64,000 nucleotides of DNA from Dyella jiangningensis (lineage in GTDB: Bacteria; Pseudomonadota; Gammaproteobacteria; Xanthomonadales; Rhodanobacteraceae). Shown one piece after another: positions 8,375 through 19,100 of the stretch. Numbering within the stretch: position 1 is the first letter of the stretch; each line of letters begins with the position of its first letter. The notes under the pieces were generated by a model. The model saw only the letters and a program-made list of their open reading frames with translations. It had not been told where the DNA came from and ran no database searches. The stretch spans positions 2,232,001 to 2,296,000 of the forward strand of contig CP007444.1 of assembly GCA_000632805.1 (NCBI GenBank). Direction: 5' to 3'. The position numbers and the translations under genes are program-made.

Positions 8375-9004
8375 TCAGGCCTGGCGCGCGGCACCGACGG
8401 GCAGCGCGGCGACGTGCTGCATCTCCGGCGAATTCCACAACGAGGGGTCGCGCAGGCAGGCCATGGCGAACGCATGGGCGTCGTCGCCCCAGAACAGGTG
8501 TCCATCGAGCGACAGCGTGGGCACGCCGAATACGCCTTCGGCCACGGCGGCGTCGAAGTTTTCGCGCAACTGCGCTTTCACGGCCGGATCGGCAATGGCC
8601 TTGGCGGGATCATCGATACCCAGTGCGTCGGCAACCGGCGCCAAGGCTTCGATGTTGTCGCCTGCCCGGCCATGGCCCCAGATCCAGCCGAAGATGGCAT
8701 CGGTGGCGGCAACAGTGGTGCCCGCCGCGATGCACAGTCGCAACGCAGCCAGCGGATTGAACGGATGCGACGGCGGAAAATGCAGCGGCACGCCCGCCTG
8801 TTGTGCGCGCCACAGCGTGTAGCGATAGGTGAATTCGCGCTTGGCGGGTATCTCCGCGGGGCCCTTCTGCCCGCACAGATCGAGGATGCCCGCGAACACT
8901 ATCGGCCGCAGCGTGACCGGCTGTTCCGCGGCCAGCGCCTTGATCTTGGGCCACTGCAGCCAGGCGAACGGCGAGATGAAGTCGTAGTACCAGACGATCG
9001 ACAT
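8375..9004 (-). CDS. 2-hydroxychromene-2-carboxylate isomerase family (DsbA/kappa-GST fold)
   Basis: The 209-residue product starts MSIVWYYDFISPFAWLQWPK, the YDFxSPyaw element of the HCCA isomerase/kappa glutathione transferase family, and contains GVFGVPTLSLDGHLFWGDD near residue 165, the cis-proline loop (VPT) and FWG motif of the fold. NahD-type members isomerise 2-hydroxychromene-2-carboxylate in naphthalene degradation using glutathione. No other aromatic degradation gene is near, so its substrate is probably different. The Ser-Pro-Phe replaces the CxxC of true DsbA, so it is not a disulfide oxidoreductase. rarA lies 34 bp upstream on the same strand, which suggests co-transcription. Confidence 0.88.
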   Translation of the reverse strand: MSIVWYYDFISPFAWLQWPKIKALAAEQPVTLRPIVFAGILDLCGQKGPAEIPAKREFTYRYTLWRAQQAGVPLHFPPSHPFNPLAALRLCIAAGTTVAATDAIFGWIWGHGRAGDNIEALAPVADALGIDDPAKAIADPAVKAQLRENFDAAVAEGVFGVPTLSLDGHLFWGDDAHAFAMACLRDPSLWNSPEMQHVAALPVGAARQA

Positions 9005-9038
9005 GGCGAATCCTCAAGCGTCGCCGGGGCGACGGGTT

Positions 9039-10376
9039 TTACTTCTTGCGTGCCTGGCTGCGTGCTTCGCGCAGGCTGAGCAGCTTCTCGCGCAGCTTCA
9101 GTTCCAGGCCGCGTTCGACGGGCTCGTAGAACGTCATGCCCTCGAGCGCTTCGGGCAGGCATTGCTGGTCGAGCGCGATGCCGCCTTCGGCGTCGTGGTC
9201 GTACTGGTAGCCCTTGCCGTAGCCCAGGCCCTTCATCAGCTTGGTGGGCGCGTTGCGCAGATGCATGGGCACTTCCAGCGTGCCGGTTTCGCGCACCACG
9301 GCACGGGCCTGGTTGTAGGCCATGTAGGCGGCGTTGCTCTTGGGCGCGATGGCGAGCCAGATCGCCAATTGCGCAAGGCCCAGCTCGCCTTCGGGGCTGC
9401 CGAGGCGTTCGTAGGTGTCCCACGCGTCCAGCGCCATGCGCCATGCGCGCGGTTCGGCGAGGCCCACGTCTTCCACCGCCATGCGCGTCATGCGGCGCGC
9501 GAGGTACAGCGGATCGACGCCACCATCGAGCATGCGTGTCAGCCAGTACACGGCCGCATCGGGGTCGGACGAACGCACCGATTTGTGCAGCGCCGAGATC
9601 TGGTCGTAGAACTGTTCGCCGCCCTTGTCGAAGCGACGCGTGCGATCGGCCAGCACCTGGGTCAGCGTGACCTCGTCGATGCGATGGTCTTCGGCGAGTT
9701 CCGAGGCGATTTCCAACAGGGTGAGGCCGCGACGCACGTCGCCATCGGCGGCCTGGGCGATGAGGCGCAGCGACTCGTCAACCACGTCGAGTTGCATCGT
9801 GCCGAGGCCACGCTCGCTGTCTTCCAGCGCACGACGCAGCGCGACGGCGATATCGTCGGGTGTCACCGCTTCCAGCACGTGTACGCGGCAGCGCGAGAGC
9901 AACGCGGAGTTGAGTTCGAACGAGGGGTTTTCGGTGGTGGCGCCGACGAAGATGATCACACCGCGTTCGATATGCGGCAGGAAGGCATCCTGCTGGGCCT
10001 TGTTGAAGCGATGCACCTCGTCCACGAACAGCACGGTGCGCCGCCCTTGCGCAAAGTTGGCCTCGGCTTCGGCCAGCGCCTTGCGCACTTCGGGCAGCCC
10101 GGAGAGTACGGCGGAGATCGCGCGGAAATCCGCGTCGGCGTAACGCGCCACCAGCAAGGCCAATGTGGTCTTGCCGCAACCCGGCGGGCCCCACAGGATC
10201 ATCGAGTGGACGCGGCCCGCTTCCAGCGCGCGACGCAAGGCCTTGCCGGGCGCAAGCACGCGCTGCTGGCCCACGATTTCATCGAGCGTGCGCGGCCGCA
10301 TGCGTTCGGCCAGGGGCTTGAGATCGTCGGGCTCGGCAAACAGGCCCGGCGCGTCGTACATATCGCTGCGTGACAT
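9039..10376 (-). CDS. rarA: Replication-associated recombination protein A (AAA+ ATPase)
   Basis: The product (445 residues from the ATG at 10376) matches RarA/MgsA length. The clamp-loader-like AAA+ core shows RPRTLDEIVGQ, Walker A GPPGCGKTT, Walker B VLFVDEVHRFN, sensor 1 GATTENPSFELN, and a C-terminal tetramerisation region with YAMNQAR-like sequence (AYMAYNQARAVV) typical of the family. RarA acts at stalled replication forks with SSB and RecA. Starts at 10406, 10385 and 10361 are also possible; none has a strong Shine-Dalgarno. In E. coli rarA sits between lolA and serS; here lolA is 16.7 kb away with the efflux block in between. Confidence 0.95.
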   Translation of the reverse strand: MSRSDMYDAPGLFAEPDDLKPLAERMRPRTLDEIVGQQRVLAPGKALRRALEAGRVHSMILWGPPGCGKTTLALLVARYADADFRAISAVLSGLPEVRKALAEAEANFAQGRRTVLFVDEVHRFNKAQQDAFLPHIERGVIIFVGATTENPSFELNSALLSRCRVHVLEAVTPDDIAVALRRALEDSERGLGTMQLDVVDESLRLIAQAADGDVRRGLTLLEIASELAEDHRIDEVTLTQVLADRTRRFDKGGEQFYDQISALHKSVRSSDPDAAVYWLTRMLDGGVDPLYLARRMTRMAVEDVGLAEPRAWRMALDAWDTYERLGSPEGELGLAQLAIWLAIAPKSNAAYMAYNQARAVVRETGTLEVPMHLRNAPTKLMKGLGYGKGYQYDHDAEGGIALDQQCLPEALEGMTFYEPVERGLELKLREKLLSLREARSQARKK

Positions 10377-10445
10377 GCCCTGCATGATAGGGCATCGGCG
10401 CGGCACGGACGCCGAATGGCGCCCGCGCTCGCTTGAGACGCCCGA

Positions 10446-11810
10446 TCAGGAGCCCGCTTCGTCCCGCTTGGCCTGTCGCAGCAGGCTCAGCGCCATGCCC
10501 GCCACGGCCAGCGCACCGACCACCAGCACGCCCCACAGCAGCGGGCGCGTCCAGTCGTAGGGCACCTTGGGCGCACTCAAAGCCGCGGCGCCCACTTCAT
10601 CGACGCGTGAGCCGAGCGCGGCCACCGGCGGCGTCCACGCCTCGCCGTACTTGGCACGCAGGCGATCCCACGCTTCGACCACCGGGTATTCGCCGCGACG
10701 CGAGGCATAGCTGCCAGCCAGCAGGCGATACGGGCCACTGCCTTCGGCCATGAAGAAGTACTGCGGCGGCAACCAGCCGATGGACAGCACCGGCGCGGCG
10801 GCCAGCGGGGTTTCGCTATGCAGGCGCAGGTGCTGCACGCTGCGTGGCGCGAACTGTGCCTTTGCATCGCCGTCCTTGCCGGCGGCGCGCACGAGATCGA
10901 GCGTAGCGACATCGAACCACGACGAAGCGCCCTCGCCTTGCGGCCATTGCACATGCACGCGTGCAGCCGTGTTCGCGGCCGGCAGCTGGACCTTCACCGC
11001 TTCCAACGGCAGCGAGGCCGGCAAGGCGTAGTCGTAATCGTTGCCGTTGCTTCCTGTGTTGGTCGCCTGCAGCCACTGCAGCTGGGACAGGCGATCAGCC
11101 ACGGCATCGGTATAGCTGCCCGCGAGCTGGACGGACGGCACATGGTCCTCGCTCCAGTCCACGTCGCCATCGATCAGGCGAATGCGGTAGTAACGGCCCG
11201 CCATCGAACCGCTCAGCGGCAGCGACAACTGTTCGACCTGGTCGCTCTCGCCGTGTACGCGGGTGACGCCGATGTCGCCGGACAAGGGAATCCACTGGCG
11301 CAGATCGTTGCTGGCGTCGACGGCCAGATGCACCTGGAAATCCTGCCGCAGCGTGACGGCATCGAATTCCAGATGATCAAGCGTGACGGCGCGGCCCGCA
11401 TCGACCAGCCATTGCTGTGGATGCTGCGGCGATGGGTTATTCGGCGGTTGGCTTATCACGATGCCGCCGCTGGTGCTGCGTTCGATCTGCACGCCTTCGT
11501 GCGCGGAGGTACTGACGGGCACGGGCAGCAGGCGCGCGGCCAGCGAGAAGTCGTGTCGCAGCGGCGGCGACGGCGGCAGTTCGCCGAACGGCACCGGCCG
11601 GTTCAACGCGTTTACCACCACGAGATCACGCAGGCCCGCGGACGGATTGACCGACGCATACACCTCGGGGTTGAGCACGAGCCGGTATGCCTCGGCCGTT
11701 TCCTTGGTGTCCAGCGGAAAGGCGTAAGCGTAATCGTTGTCCGTACCGGCGCGGGCCACGGCCAGCGGCAGGCACAGGGTCAACGCAACCCAGCGAACAT
11801 CAAGACGCAT
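10446..11810 (-). CDS. DUF3999 family envelope protein
   Basis: The 454-residue product has a signal peptide (about residues 1-22) and one C-terminal membrane helix (around residues 420-440, LLWGVLVVGALAVAGMALSLL) with a short basic cytoplasmic tail. The large periplasmic part is beta-rich and carries the opening AYAFPLDTKETAEAYRLVLNPEVYA, typical of DUF3999 (recognised from memory). The function of the family is unknown. Its start overlaps the stop region of the upstream DUF2339 gene by 11 bp, so the two are translationally coupled. DUF3999 and DUF2339 genes are often paired, which implies a joint envelope role. Confidence 0.85.
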   Translation of the reverse strand: MRLDVRWVALTLCLPLAVARAGTDNDYAYAFPLDTKETAEAYRLVLNPEVYASVNPSAGLRDLVVVNALNRPVPFGELPPSPPLRHDFSLAARLLPVPVSTSAHEGVQIERSTSGGIVISQPPNNPSPQHPQQWLVDAGRAVTLDHLEFDAVTLRQDFQVHLAVDASNDLRQWIPLSGDIGVTRVHGESDQVEQLSLPLSGSMAGRYYRIRLIDGDVDWSEDHVPSVQLAGSYTDAVADRLSQLQWLQATNTGSNGNDYDYALPASLPLEAVKVQLPAANTAARVHVQWPQGEGASSWFDVATLDLVRAAGKDGDAKAQFAPRSVQHLRLHSETPLAAAPVLSIGWLPPQYFFMAEGSGPYRLLAGSYASRRGEYPVVEAWDRLRAKYGEAWTPPVAALGSRVDEVGAAALSAPKVPYDWTRPLLWGVLVVGALAVAGMALSLLRQAKRDEAGS

Positions 11811-14499
11811 GCCTGGTCTCCTCCAAAGACGACGGACGGCGCGGCGGTGCGGGCGCCAGGTAGCCGATGACGCTGCACAGCAGGCCGAAGGCGATGAACG
11901 AGCCGATGCCGAACAGGTTTCCGAGGTGGCGGCGATCGACCACGATCAGCTTGACCAGCACCACGCCGAGGATGACGGCGCCCGCCAGCCACGCAAGGCG
12001 CTGCGCATGTCGCGAGCCCCACACCCAGGCAAACAGACCGAGCACGCTCCACACCACGGTGAGCGACATTTGCGCGAGGCTCGAACTGGCCAGCGAGTCG
12101 TCCCAGGGAACCGCGGCGAGTTGATGCACGGCGCGCAGGGTGAAGTCGGTAGCCAGCACCAGCACGATGCCGCCGAGCACGGGGCCTCGCCATGCCTTCC
12201 ACATCGACGGCAAAGCGGGATCGGTCAGCCATGCGGCGTAGCTGCCGGCGATCAGCAGCATCAGCAACTCAATAGGGTTGAACAGCGGGATGAAACGCAG
12301 CGGTGCAGCGTCGCCGCCCTGGAACAGCGCGACCACGCCGAGCAGCCCCAGCACCACGAGCAGTGAGTAACGCAAGGGCGGCAACCATAGCGGCATGCGC
12401 TCAGCCAACGGCGGCGCAAGCAGGCGCGGACGCCACTGTGCGGCCGCAAAGACGAGCAGCAACGGCGCGACGCTCAGCAGCATCACCCAGTTGTCGGACA
12501 ACCAGCGCGAGCGATCCAGCCAGACGTACAGGGCAACCGCGGCGACCAACACCCAGCGCCACAGCCACGCGAGCTGTGCCAGCGCCGCGGGCAAGCCGAA
12601 GTCGCGCAGGCAGACCAGGCTGCGCCAACCGAGTATCGCCGCCGCGGCAACGGCAAGCAGGTTCCAGCTGTGCAAAGGCTGCTGCGACACGAAGCCAGCA
12701 CCCAGCAGCAACGGCAGCATGATGGCCATCCATACGGCCGGACTGAAGGACAGCACGATGCCCAACTCGTGAGGCGGCTTGCGGCGCGCCGCTTCCGCAG
12801 CACCCCACGCCGTCAGCGCGAGCCAACCCAGCCACGCGGCGAATTGCCAGGTCGTCGGTACGAAGCGATCGATCTCCTCGGCGCAGGCGGCCAGCCACCA
12901 CATCAGGCCCCACGCATAGAGCGCCACGGCAAGGGCACGCGGCATGGTGGCGGCGCCACCCAGCCGCGCATACACGCGGCTACTGACGAACCCTGCCGCC
13001 ACCAGCAACAACGCGCTGATGAAACCGCGATTGAGCAGTGGCAGCCATTCGGTGCTGCCGTGGTGATAGCGATCCAGCAACAGCGCGCCCGCAGCCAGCA
13101 CCTGCAAGGCGAGGCCGCTCCAGCAAGCCAGGCGACGCTGCTGGCGCAAACCCAGCCAGATCAGTCCCGCGCCTTCCAGCGCAAAGATGCTGCCGGTGAC
13201 GTCCGCGCGCAGCGCCAGGGGCACCGCCAGGGTGGCGAAGGCCACGGCCAGCACCGCCCAGGTATCGCGCAGCAATCGCATGGCGGGGTGACGCCGCGCT
13301 ACATAGGCAATCGCCACATAGATGGCCGCGGCAACCAACGTGGAGATGGCCAGCCCCGTGCCGTCCCAGCGCAACAGCGCGCCTTGCAGCAAAAGGCTGA
13401 TCAACGGATTGCCAAACATCAGGCAGCCGTCGATGACCAGCTTGCGATCCACCGGCGCGCGCAACACGTGCAGCCAGGGGATGACGAGATAGAACAGGAA
13501 ATTGAGCACCAGGAACGGCTCGGTGCTGGCGAACAGTGCCGGCTCGTAGCGCAGCACGCCCCACGCGGAGCCGATGGCGAATGTCGCGATGAAGCCGAGC
13601 AGGTTCAGTACCCGCCACGAGCGCTTCCAGGCAATGCCGAGGATGGCGAAGTTCAGCACTGCGTAATAGCTGAAGAGCGCGACGTGACTGCCCTGCCCGG
13701 TCGACACCAGGATGGGCGCGGCGAAACCGGCAAGCAGCCCGAGCACGGCGAGCGCCAGCGCATCCTGCATCACCGCCAGCACGCCGATGCCTGCCACCAG
13801 CACGATCAGCAGCGCAAAGGCGGCGCCCGCGGGCAGCAGGTTGTAAAGGCGGAACGCGGCGAACACGGTGATGATGAGCACGCCGATCGCGCCGCCCTGC
13901 ACGGACAAGGCGAATACGCGCTGCTCCTGGCGGCGGCGCCAACCGAACGCCAGGCCGGCGATGGCAGCGAGTGCGATCAGCGATACGCGTAGCGCCGGCG
14001 GCGTGTGCAGCAGGCCGGCATCCGAAGCGTACTTCAGCAGCGCTGCCACGCCCGCGAAGAGCACGAGCATGCCGATCTTCACCGGCACGTTGCCTTCGGT
14101 AAACCAATGCCACACGCGTTGCAGCAGTCGATCCACCGCCGATGGCTGGCGTGGCGCAGTCGGCTCGGGCCGTGGCGACATGGCTGCGGGGCGCGCTATC
14201 GGAGCCGGACGCTCGATGCGCGGCGCGGGCGGCGGCACGGCGGGCGGCTCGGGCTCGCGCGTCGTTCCGGGGATATCCGCCGTGGCCGGCCACGGACGCT
14301 CCTCGGCCTCGGGGGCACGCACGCGCGCGGCGGGCAACGAGGACGCCAGCCGCATGCGGAGGTCTTTCAGCTCGCGCGACAGCTCACCTTGTCGACCCCA
14401 CAGCAGGCCGATCGCCGCGCCGAACACGAAGCCGTAGACGCTGCCCGTCGCAACGAGGCCGCCCAGCACCGCGCCAATAACCATCCATAGAAACACCAT
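11800..14499 (-). CDS. DUF2339 polytopic membrane protein (899 aa)
   Basis: The product opens MVFLWMVIGAVLGGLVATGS, a first membrane helix with glycine zipper pattern. A charged stretch with the element GRQGELSRELKDLRMRL and a Pro/Arg-rich linker (about residues 60-125) follow. Some twenty or more hydrophobic helices then run from about residue 140 to the end. This architecture (N-terminal helix, short coiled segment, proline linker, many helices) is that of DUF2339 membrane proteins, whose function is unknown. The gene overlaps the downstream DUF3999 gene by 11 bp. A long plus-strand open frame across it is a shadow. Confidence 0.88.
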   Translation of the reverse strand: MVFLWMVIGAVLGGLVATGSVYGFVFGAAIGLLWGRQGELSRELKDLRMRLASSLPAARVRAPEAEERPWPATADIPGTTREPEPPAVPPPAPRIERPAPIARPAAMSPRPEPTAPRQPSAVDRLLQRVWHWFTEGNVPVKIGMLVLFAGVAALLKYASDAGLLHTPPALRVSLIALAAIAGLAFGWRRRQEQRVFALSVQGGAIGVLIITVFAAFRLYNLLPAGAAFALLIVLVAGIGVLAVMQDALALAVLGLLAGFAAPILVSTGQGSHVALFSYYAVLNFAILGIAWKRSWRVLNLLGFIATFAIGSAWGVLRYEPALFASTEPFLVLNFLFYLVIPWLHVLRAPVDRKLVIDGCLMFGNPLISLLLQGALLRWDGTGLAISTLVAAAIYVAIAYVARRHPAMRLLRDTWAVLAVAFATLAVPLALRADVTGSIFALEGAGLIWLGLRQQRRLACWSGLALQVLAAGALLLDRYHHGSTEWLPLLNRGFISALLLVAAGFVSSRVYARLGGAATMPRALAVALYAWGLMWWLAACAEEIDRFVPTTWQFAAWLGWLALTAWGAAEAARRKPPHELGIVLSFSPAVWMAIMLPLLLGAGFVSQQPLHSWNLLAVAAAAILGWRSLVCLRDFGLPAALAQLAWLWRWVLVAAVALYVWLDRSRWLSDNWVMLLSVAPLLLVFAAAQWRPRLLAPPLAERMPLWLPPLRYSLLVVLGLLGVVALFQGGDAAPLRFIPLFNPIELLMLLIAGSYAAWLTDPALPSMWKAWRGPVLGGIVLVLATDFTLRAVHQLAAVPWDDSLASSSLAQMSLTVVWSVLGLFAWVWGSRHAQRLAWLAGAVILGVVLVKLIVVDRRHLGNLFGIGSFIAFGLLCSVIGYLAPAPPRRPSSLEETRHAS

Positions 14500-14578
14500 G
14501 ACCTGTCCGTCCCCCGCCCGTCTGGGCTGTCATGGCGTGAGTGTGCCATGCCGGGCGGAGCGAAAACGGGGACGAGCG

Positions 14579-15874
14579 TCATCCGCCAAGGTCAGGCAGG
14601 GCCGGCAGACCCGACGAGGGCGCTTCGTCGTTGTCGCCGTCGTGGCGATGCCAGATGGCGTGGGCGTCCACCTGCACACGCGTGACCGCCTCCAATGCAT
14701 CGACGGCGGCCTGGCGCTCGGCCAGCATGGCTTCCTGCTCGGTGCGCCGCGCCGCCAGCAATTCGGCAATGCCCGCCTCGCCCAACGCGTAGGCTCGCGC
14801 CGCCTTCGCCGCGCTGGCACTCGCCGCCTGCAACGCGTCGCGCTGGCTTTGCCAGATGCCGTGACTGGCGCGAGCAGAGGCGACCACGGTGCGTGCGCCT
14901 TGTTCGATGTCGCGCCGCACGACGGCCAGATCGGCTTCGGCAGCCAGCGCATCGGCACCGGCTTTCGCCGCCTCCGCCTGGCGATAGCTACCGCCGAGCG
15001 GAATGCCGAGCACGACGCCGTAGGCGCGTTCGCGACCACCCAGATCGTTGAGCATGCGGATGCCAACGGTGGGATCGGGTACGCGATCGGCACGCGCACG
15101 CCGTGCTTCGGCATCCTTCTGGCGCGCCAGCGCTTCGCTCGCGCCTACTTCGTGGCTGCGGGCGACAATCAGCTTTACCCAGCTTTCGTCGTCGCCCTGC
15201 AATGCAGGCGGCGCATAAGCCTGCTCGGCGTCGCGCTCCGGTAAAGGCAGCGAAGGAAACACGCTGCGCCAGTTGAGTTCGGCCTGGGTCTGCAGCGACT
15301 GCGCACGCAACAGCGCGGCCTGCGCCTGCGCCAGCGCGGACTCGGTGGCGAGGCGTTCACGCTCGGCCGCATCGCCCAGCGTGACCCGCCGCGCCACGGC
15401 ATCGCGGTCGCGACGGGCGATGTCCACCAGTTGCTGCAGCTGCCCGCGCTCCAGCCGTGCGCGTTGCCAGTCCGACCACGCGGCAAGCAGTCGCCGCGCG
15501 GCCGCGTGGTGCGCGTCCTCAAGTGACAACTGCGCTGCCTGCAATCCGGTGGCGCCGATTTCGCGATCGAGCTTTGCCTTGCCCGGCAGCCGGATGGGAC
15601 GGGTCACGTCCAGCTCCCATTCGTTGTAGTTGCGATCGCCTTCGACACGACGACGTTGCGGGATGACCGTCACCTGCCCTTCGTAACTGCCCGATGCACG
15701 CATGCGCGCCTGCGCGTCGGCCGTCGCCACGCCCGCCTCCGCGCGGCGCACCTCCGGCGTGCCGCTGATGGCGCGCAGCACGAGGTCGGATGGCGGCAGC
15801 ATCGGATCGTTGGCGTCGGCCGCGCGAGCCATCGTGCACGTTGCCGCCAGTAACAGTCCCAACCAGACCTTCAT
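14579..15874 (-). CDS. TolC-family outer membrane channel of a metal-type RND pump (CzcC-like)
   Basis: The ATG at 15874 gives MKVWLGLLLAATCTMARAADA, a signal peptide, and a 431-residue protein; the open frame continues upstream but only antisense to function. Two TolC repeats are visible through the internal similarity of the helical segments RASGSYEGQVTVIPQRR and the later GRERAYGVVLGIPLGGSYR, which contain the beta-strand signatures of the repeat. Long Ala/Arg/Gln-rich coiled coils form the periplasmic tunnel. It would export substrate through the outer membrane with the permease at 16183-19254 and the adaptor at 19256-20284. The start overlaps the DUF3240 gene stop by 4 bp, so it is the last gene of the operon. 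Confidence 0.9.
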   Translation of the reverse strand: MKVWLGLLLAATCTMARAADANDPMLPPSDLVLRAISGTPEVRRAEAGVATADAQARMRASGSYEGQVTVIPQRRRVEGDRNYNEWELDVTRPIRLPGKAKLDREIGATGLQAAQLSLEDAHHAAARRLLAAWSDWQRARLERGQLQQLVDIARRDRDAVARRVTLGDAAERERLATESALAQAQAALLRAQSLQTQAELNWRSVFPSLPLPERDAEQAYAPPALQGDDESWVKLIVARSHEVGASEALARQKDAEARRARADRVPDPTVGIRMLNDLGGRERAYGVVLGIPLGGSYRQAEAAKAGADALAAEADLAVVRRDIEQGARTVVASARASHGIWQSQRDALQAASASAAKAARAYALGEAGIAELLAARRTEQEAMLAERQAAVDALEAVTRVQVDAHAIWHRHDGDNDEAPSSGLPALPDLGG

Positions 15875-16179
15875 GCCAGACGCCCCATCTTTTCCACCGG
15901 TTCGATCCACCACACCACTTCGCTCTGCGGCAACGCTTCGCACAGCCGCGACAGCACTCGATCCACCGTTTCGGCGGGCAGTACCAGCCACAGCAGCACG
16001 CGATCGATGCGGCCCTGCACGCGCTCCACGATCCGTGCGCGATCGAAGCCTTCGCCATGACCGGCCACATGTGCCGTGGTGAAGCCGGGCAAGGCCGGCT
16101 GCATGTCGAGCAGCAGCGCGACGAGGTCTTCCTCCAGCGCGCGCGGCGCCACCAGGGTCAATCGTTTCAATGTGTGCAT
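15871..16179 (-). CDS. DUF3240 family small protein
   Basis: The 102-residue product (MHTLKRLTLVAPRALEEDLVALLLD) has no signal or membrane helix and a ferredoxin-like/PII-like alternation of beta and alpha segments ending VVWWIEPVEKMGRLA. This fits DUF3240, a family found beside CzcA-type pumps, so a regulatory or metal-sensing role for the pump is likely but unproven. It starts 3 bp after the permease stop and overlaps the outer membrane gene by 4 bp, tight coupling in both directions. Two histidines in the segment TAHVAGHGEGFD may bind metal, which is a guess. Confidence 0.85.
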   Translation of the reverse strand: MHTLKRLTLVAPRALEEDLVALLLDMQPALPGFTTAHVAGHGEGFDRARIVERVQGRIDRVLLWLVLPAETVDRVLSRLCEALPQSEVVWWIEPVEKMGRLA

Positions 16180-16182
16180 GGC

Positions 16183-19100
16183 CTACCTCGTGGCGCAGAA
16201 GCGGCGGAACAACACAGGCAGCAGCAACAGCGTCAGCGCCGTGGACGTCACCAGGCCACCGATCACCACCACCGCCAGCGGACGCTGCACTTCCGAACCG
16301 GGCCCGCTGGCAAACAGCAAGGGCACCAGGCCAAGCGCCGTGATCGAGGCCGTCATCAGCACCGGACGCAGGCGCCGCAATGCGCCTTCGCGCACCACCT
16401 GCGCCAGCGGCAGACCGGCTTCGCGCAACTGGTTGAAGAACGACACCAGCACCAGGCCATTGAGCACGGCGATGCCGAGCAAGGCGATGAAGCCCACCGA
16501 TGCCGGCACCGACAGGTATTGCCCCGACAGCCATAGCGCAACGACGCCACCGACCAGCGCAAAGGGGATGTTGCAGAGGATCAGCAACGCCTCGCGCACC
16601 GCGCCGAAGGTGAAGAACAACACCAGGAAGATCATGCCCAGCGCCGCCGGCACCACCAGCCCGAGACGCGCCGCGGCGCGCTGCTGGTTTTCGAACTGGC
16701 CGCCCCAGCTGACGCGGTAGCCCGACGGCAGGTGCACTTCGCGATCCACCGTGGCGCGCGCCTCGTCGACAAAGCCGACCAGATCCCGTCCGCTGACATT
16801 GGCCTGCACCAGTGCATAACGCGAGGCATTTTCGCGACGTACCTGCACTGGGCCGCTGGTGGCCTCGAGCTTGGCGAGATGTTCCAGTGGCACCTCGCCG
16901 CCGTCACCGCGAGCCACGCTGATCTGGCCGAAGCGTTCCGGCGCGTTGGCGATCCGCTCGTCGCCGCGCACCAGGATCGGCGTGCGGCGTTGCTGTTCGA
17001 TCACGACACCGGCCTGGCTTCCTTCGAGCTGGGCGCGGAGTTCGTCCTGCACCGCGGTGACGTCCAGTCCGTAGCGCCCCGCGGCCTGGCGATCGACCTG
17101 CACGCCGAGATAGCGCACGCCCTCCTGCGTCTGCGCGAGCACGTCCTGGCTGCCGTTCGTGCGCTCCAGGATGGCGGCGATGCGGTTGGCCAGTTCGTTG
17201 AGCACCTGCAGGTCGGGCCCGAATACCTTGATCGCCACGTCGCCGCGACTGCCGGTGAGCATTTCCGAGACACGCATCTGGATGGGCTGGGTGAAGCCGT
17301 ATTCCACTTCGGGGAAGCCCGTCATCACCTCACGCAGCTGCTGTTCCAGCCAGGCGGCGTCGGGGCCGCGCCATTCCTTTCGTGGCTTCAGCTGCAGGAA
17401 CATGTCGGTTTCGTTGAGGCCCATCGGGTCGAGGCCAAGCTCGTCCGACCCGAGGCGGGCGACCACATGCTCCACTTCCGGCAGCCTGGCCTTGATGGCG
17501 CGCTCGATCTTCAGGTCCAGGTCGCGCGAGGCTTCCAACGAGACCGAGGCCGGCTTCACCAGCTGCACCAGCAGGTCGCCCTCATCCATGGTGGGCATGA
17601 AGGTCTTGCCGGTGCTGACGTAAGCGATCGCGCCCACGCCCAGGCCGATCGCGGCAATGACCGCCATGGCGCGGCCATGGGCGAGCGACCAGTCGAGCAG
17701 CGGACGGTAGCCGCGTTCGATCTGCCGCATCAGCCAGGGGTCGCGATGCGCGCCTTCGCGAAGGATCAGCGAGCACAGCACGGGGATCACCGTGAGCGAC
17801 AGCAGCAACGACGCGGCCAGCGCAAACACGATGGTCAATGCCACCGGCGCGAACAGCTTGCCTTCCAGGCCCTGCAGGCTCAGCAGCGGCGCGAATACCA
17901 GCGCGATGATCACGATACCTGCCGTTACCGGCACCGCCACCTCGCGGGCAGCCCGGTAGATCCGATGCAGGCGCGGAAGCGGCGCTGTTTCGCCATGCTC
18001 CGGCGGAGACAGCCGGCTGACCGTGTTTTCCACCACGACCACGGCCGCATCGACCAGCATGCCGATGGCGATGGCGAGGCCGCCGAGACTCATCAGGTTG
18101 GCGCTCATGCCGACGAAATGCATCAACAGGAAGGTGCCGAGCACCGCCAACGGCAGGGTTACCGACACCACCAGCGCCGCGCGCACATCGCCCAGGAACA
18201 GCAGCAGCAAGATCACCACCAGCACGCTGGCTTCGACCAGTGCGCTCTGCACCGTGCCGACCGCACGCTTGATCAGGCCGCTGCGGTCGTAGAACGTCTC
18301 GATGCGCACGCCGGCAGGCAGGCTGCGCTGAAGTTCGGCCAGGCGTTCGCGCACCGCTGCCACGGTCTGCGAGGCATCGGCTCCGCGCAAGCCGACCACC
18401 AGGCCTTCGACCGCCTCGCCTTCGCCATCGCGGGTGACGGCGCCGTAGCGCGTCAGCGCACCGTAACCGACCTTGGCGACATCGCCGACACGGATCGGCA
18501 CCTCGCCGCGCGTGGTCACCACGACCTGGCGCAGGTCGTCCAGCGTGGCGATGGCGCCTGCCGTACGCACGATCAGCGCGTCGCCGCCGTCACGCAAACG
18601 CCCCGCGCCATCGTTGCGGTTGTTTCGATGGATGGCATCGACGACGTCACGGAAATGCAGGCCAGCCGCCGACAGCCGCGCACGGTCGGGCGTCACGAGA
18701 AAACTGCGGACTTCGCCGCCGAGCGCATTGAGATCGGCGACGCCGGGAATCGTGCGCAGCGCGGGACGGATCGTCCAATCGAGCAGGTTGCGCCGTTCGG
18801 CAAGCGAGAGATGCCCGCCCTCGATGGTGAACATGAACATGTCCGACAGCGGCGTGGACATCGGCGCCAGGCCACCGCTCACATCGGAAGGCAATTGGTC
18901 CGACGCGCCGGCGTAGCGCTCGGCCACCTGCTGTCGCGCCCAGTAGATGTCCGTGCCTTCCCGGAAATCGAGCGTGATGTCGGCAATGGCGTATTTGGCG
19001 GTGGAACGCAGCATCACCGCGCTGGGCACGCCGAGCAGTTCCATTTCCAGCGGCACCACCACCCGGCTTTCCACCTCTTCGGGCGTCATGCCCGGCGCCT

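Noticed and set aside
12670-13992. 440-codon open frame on the plus strand
   Set aside because: Antisense to the DUF2339 membrane protein; composition is low-complexity His/Arg/Gln, a shadow of hydrophobic codons.
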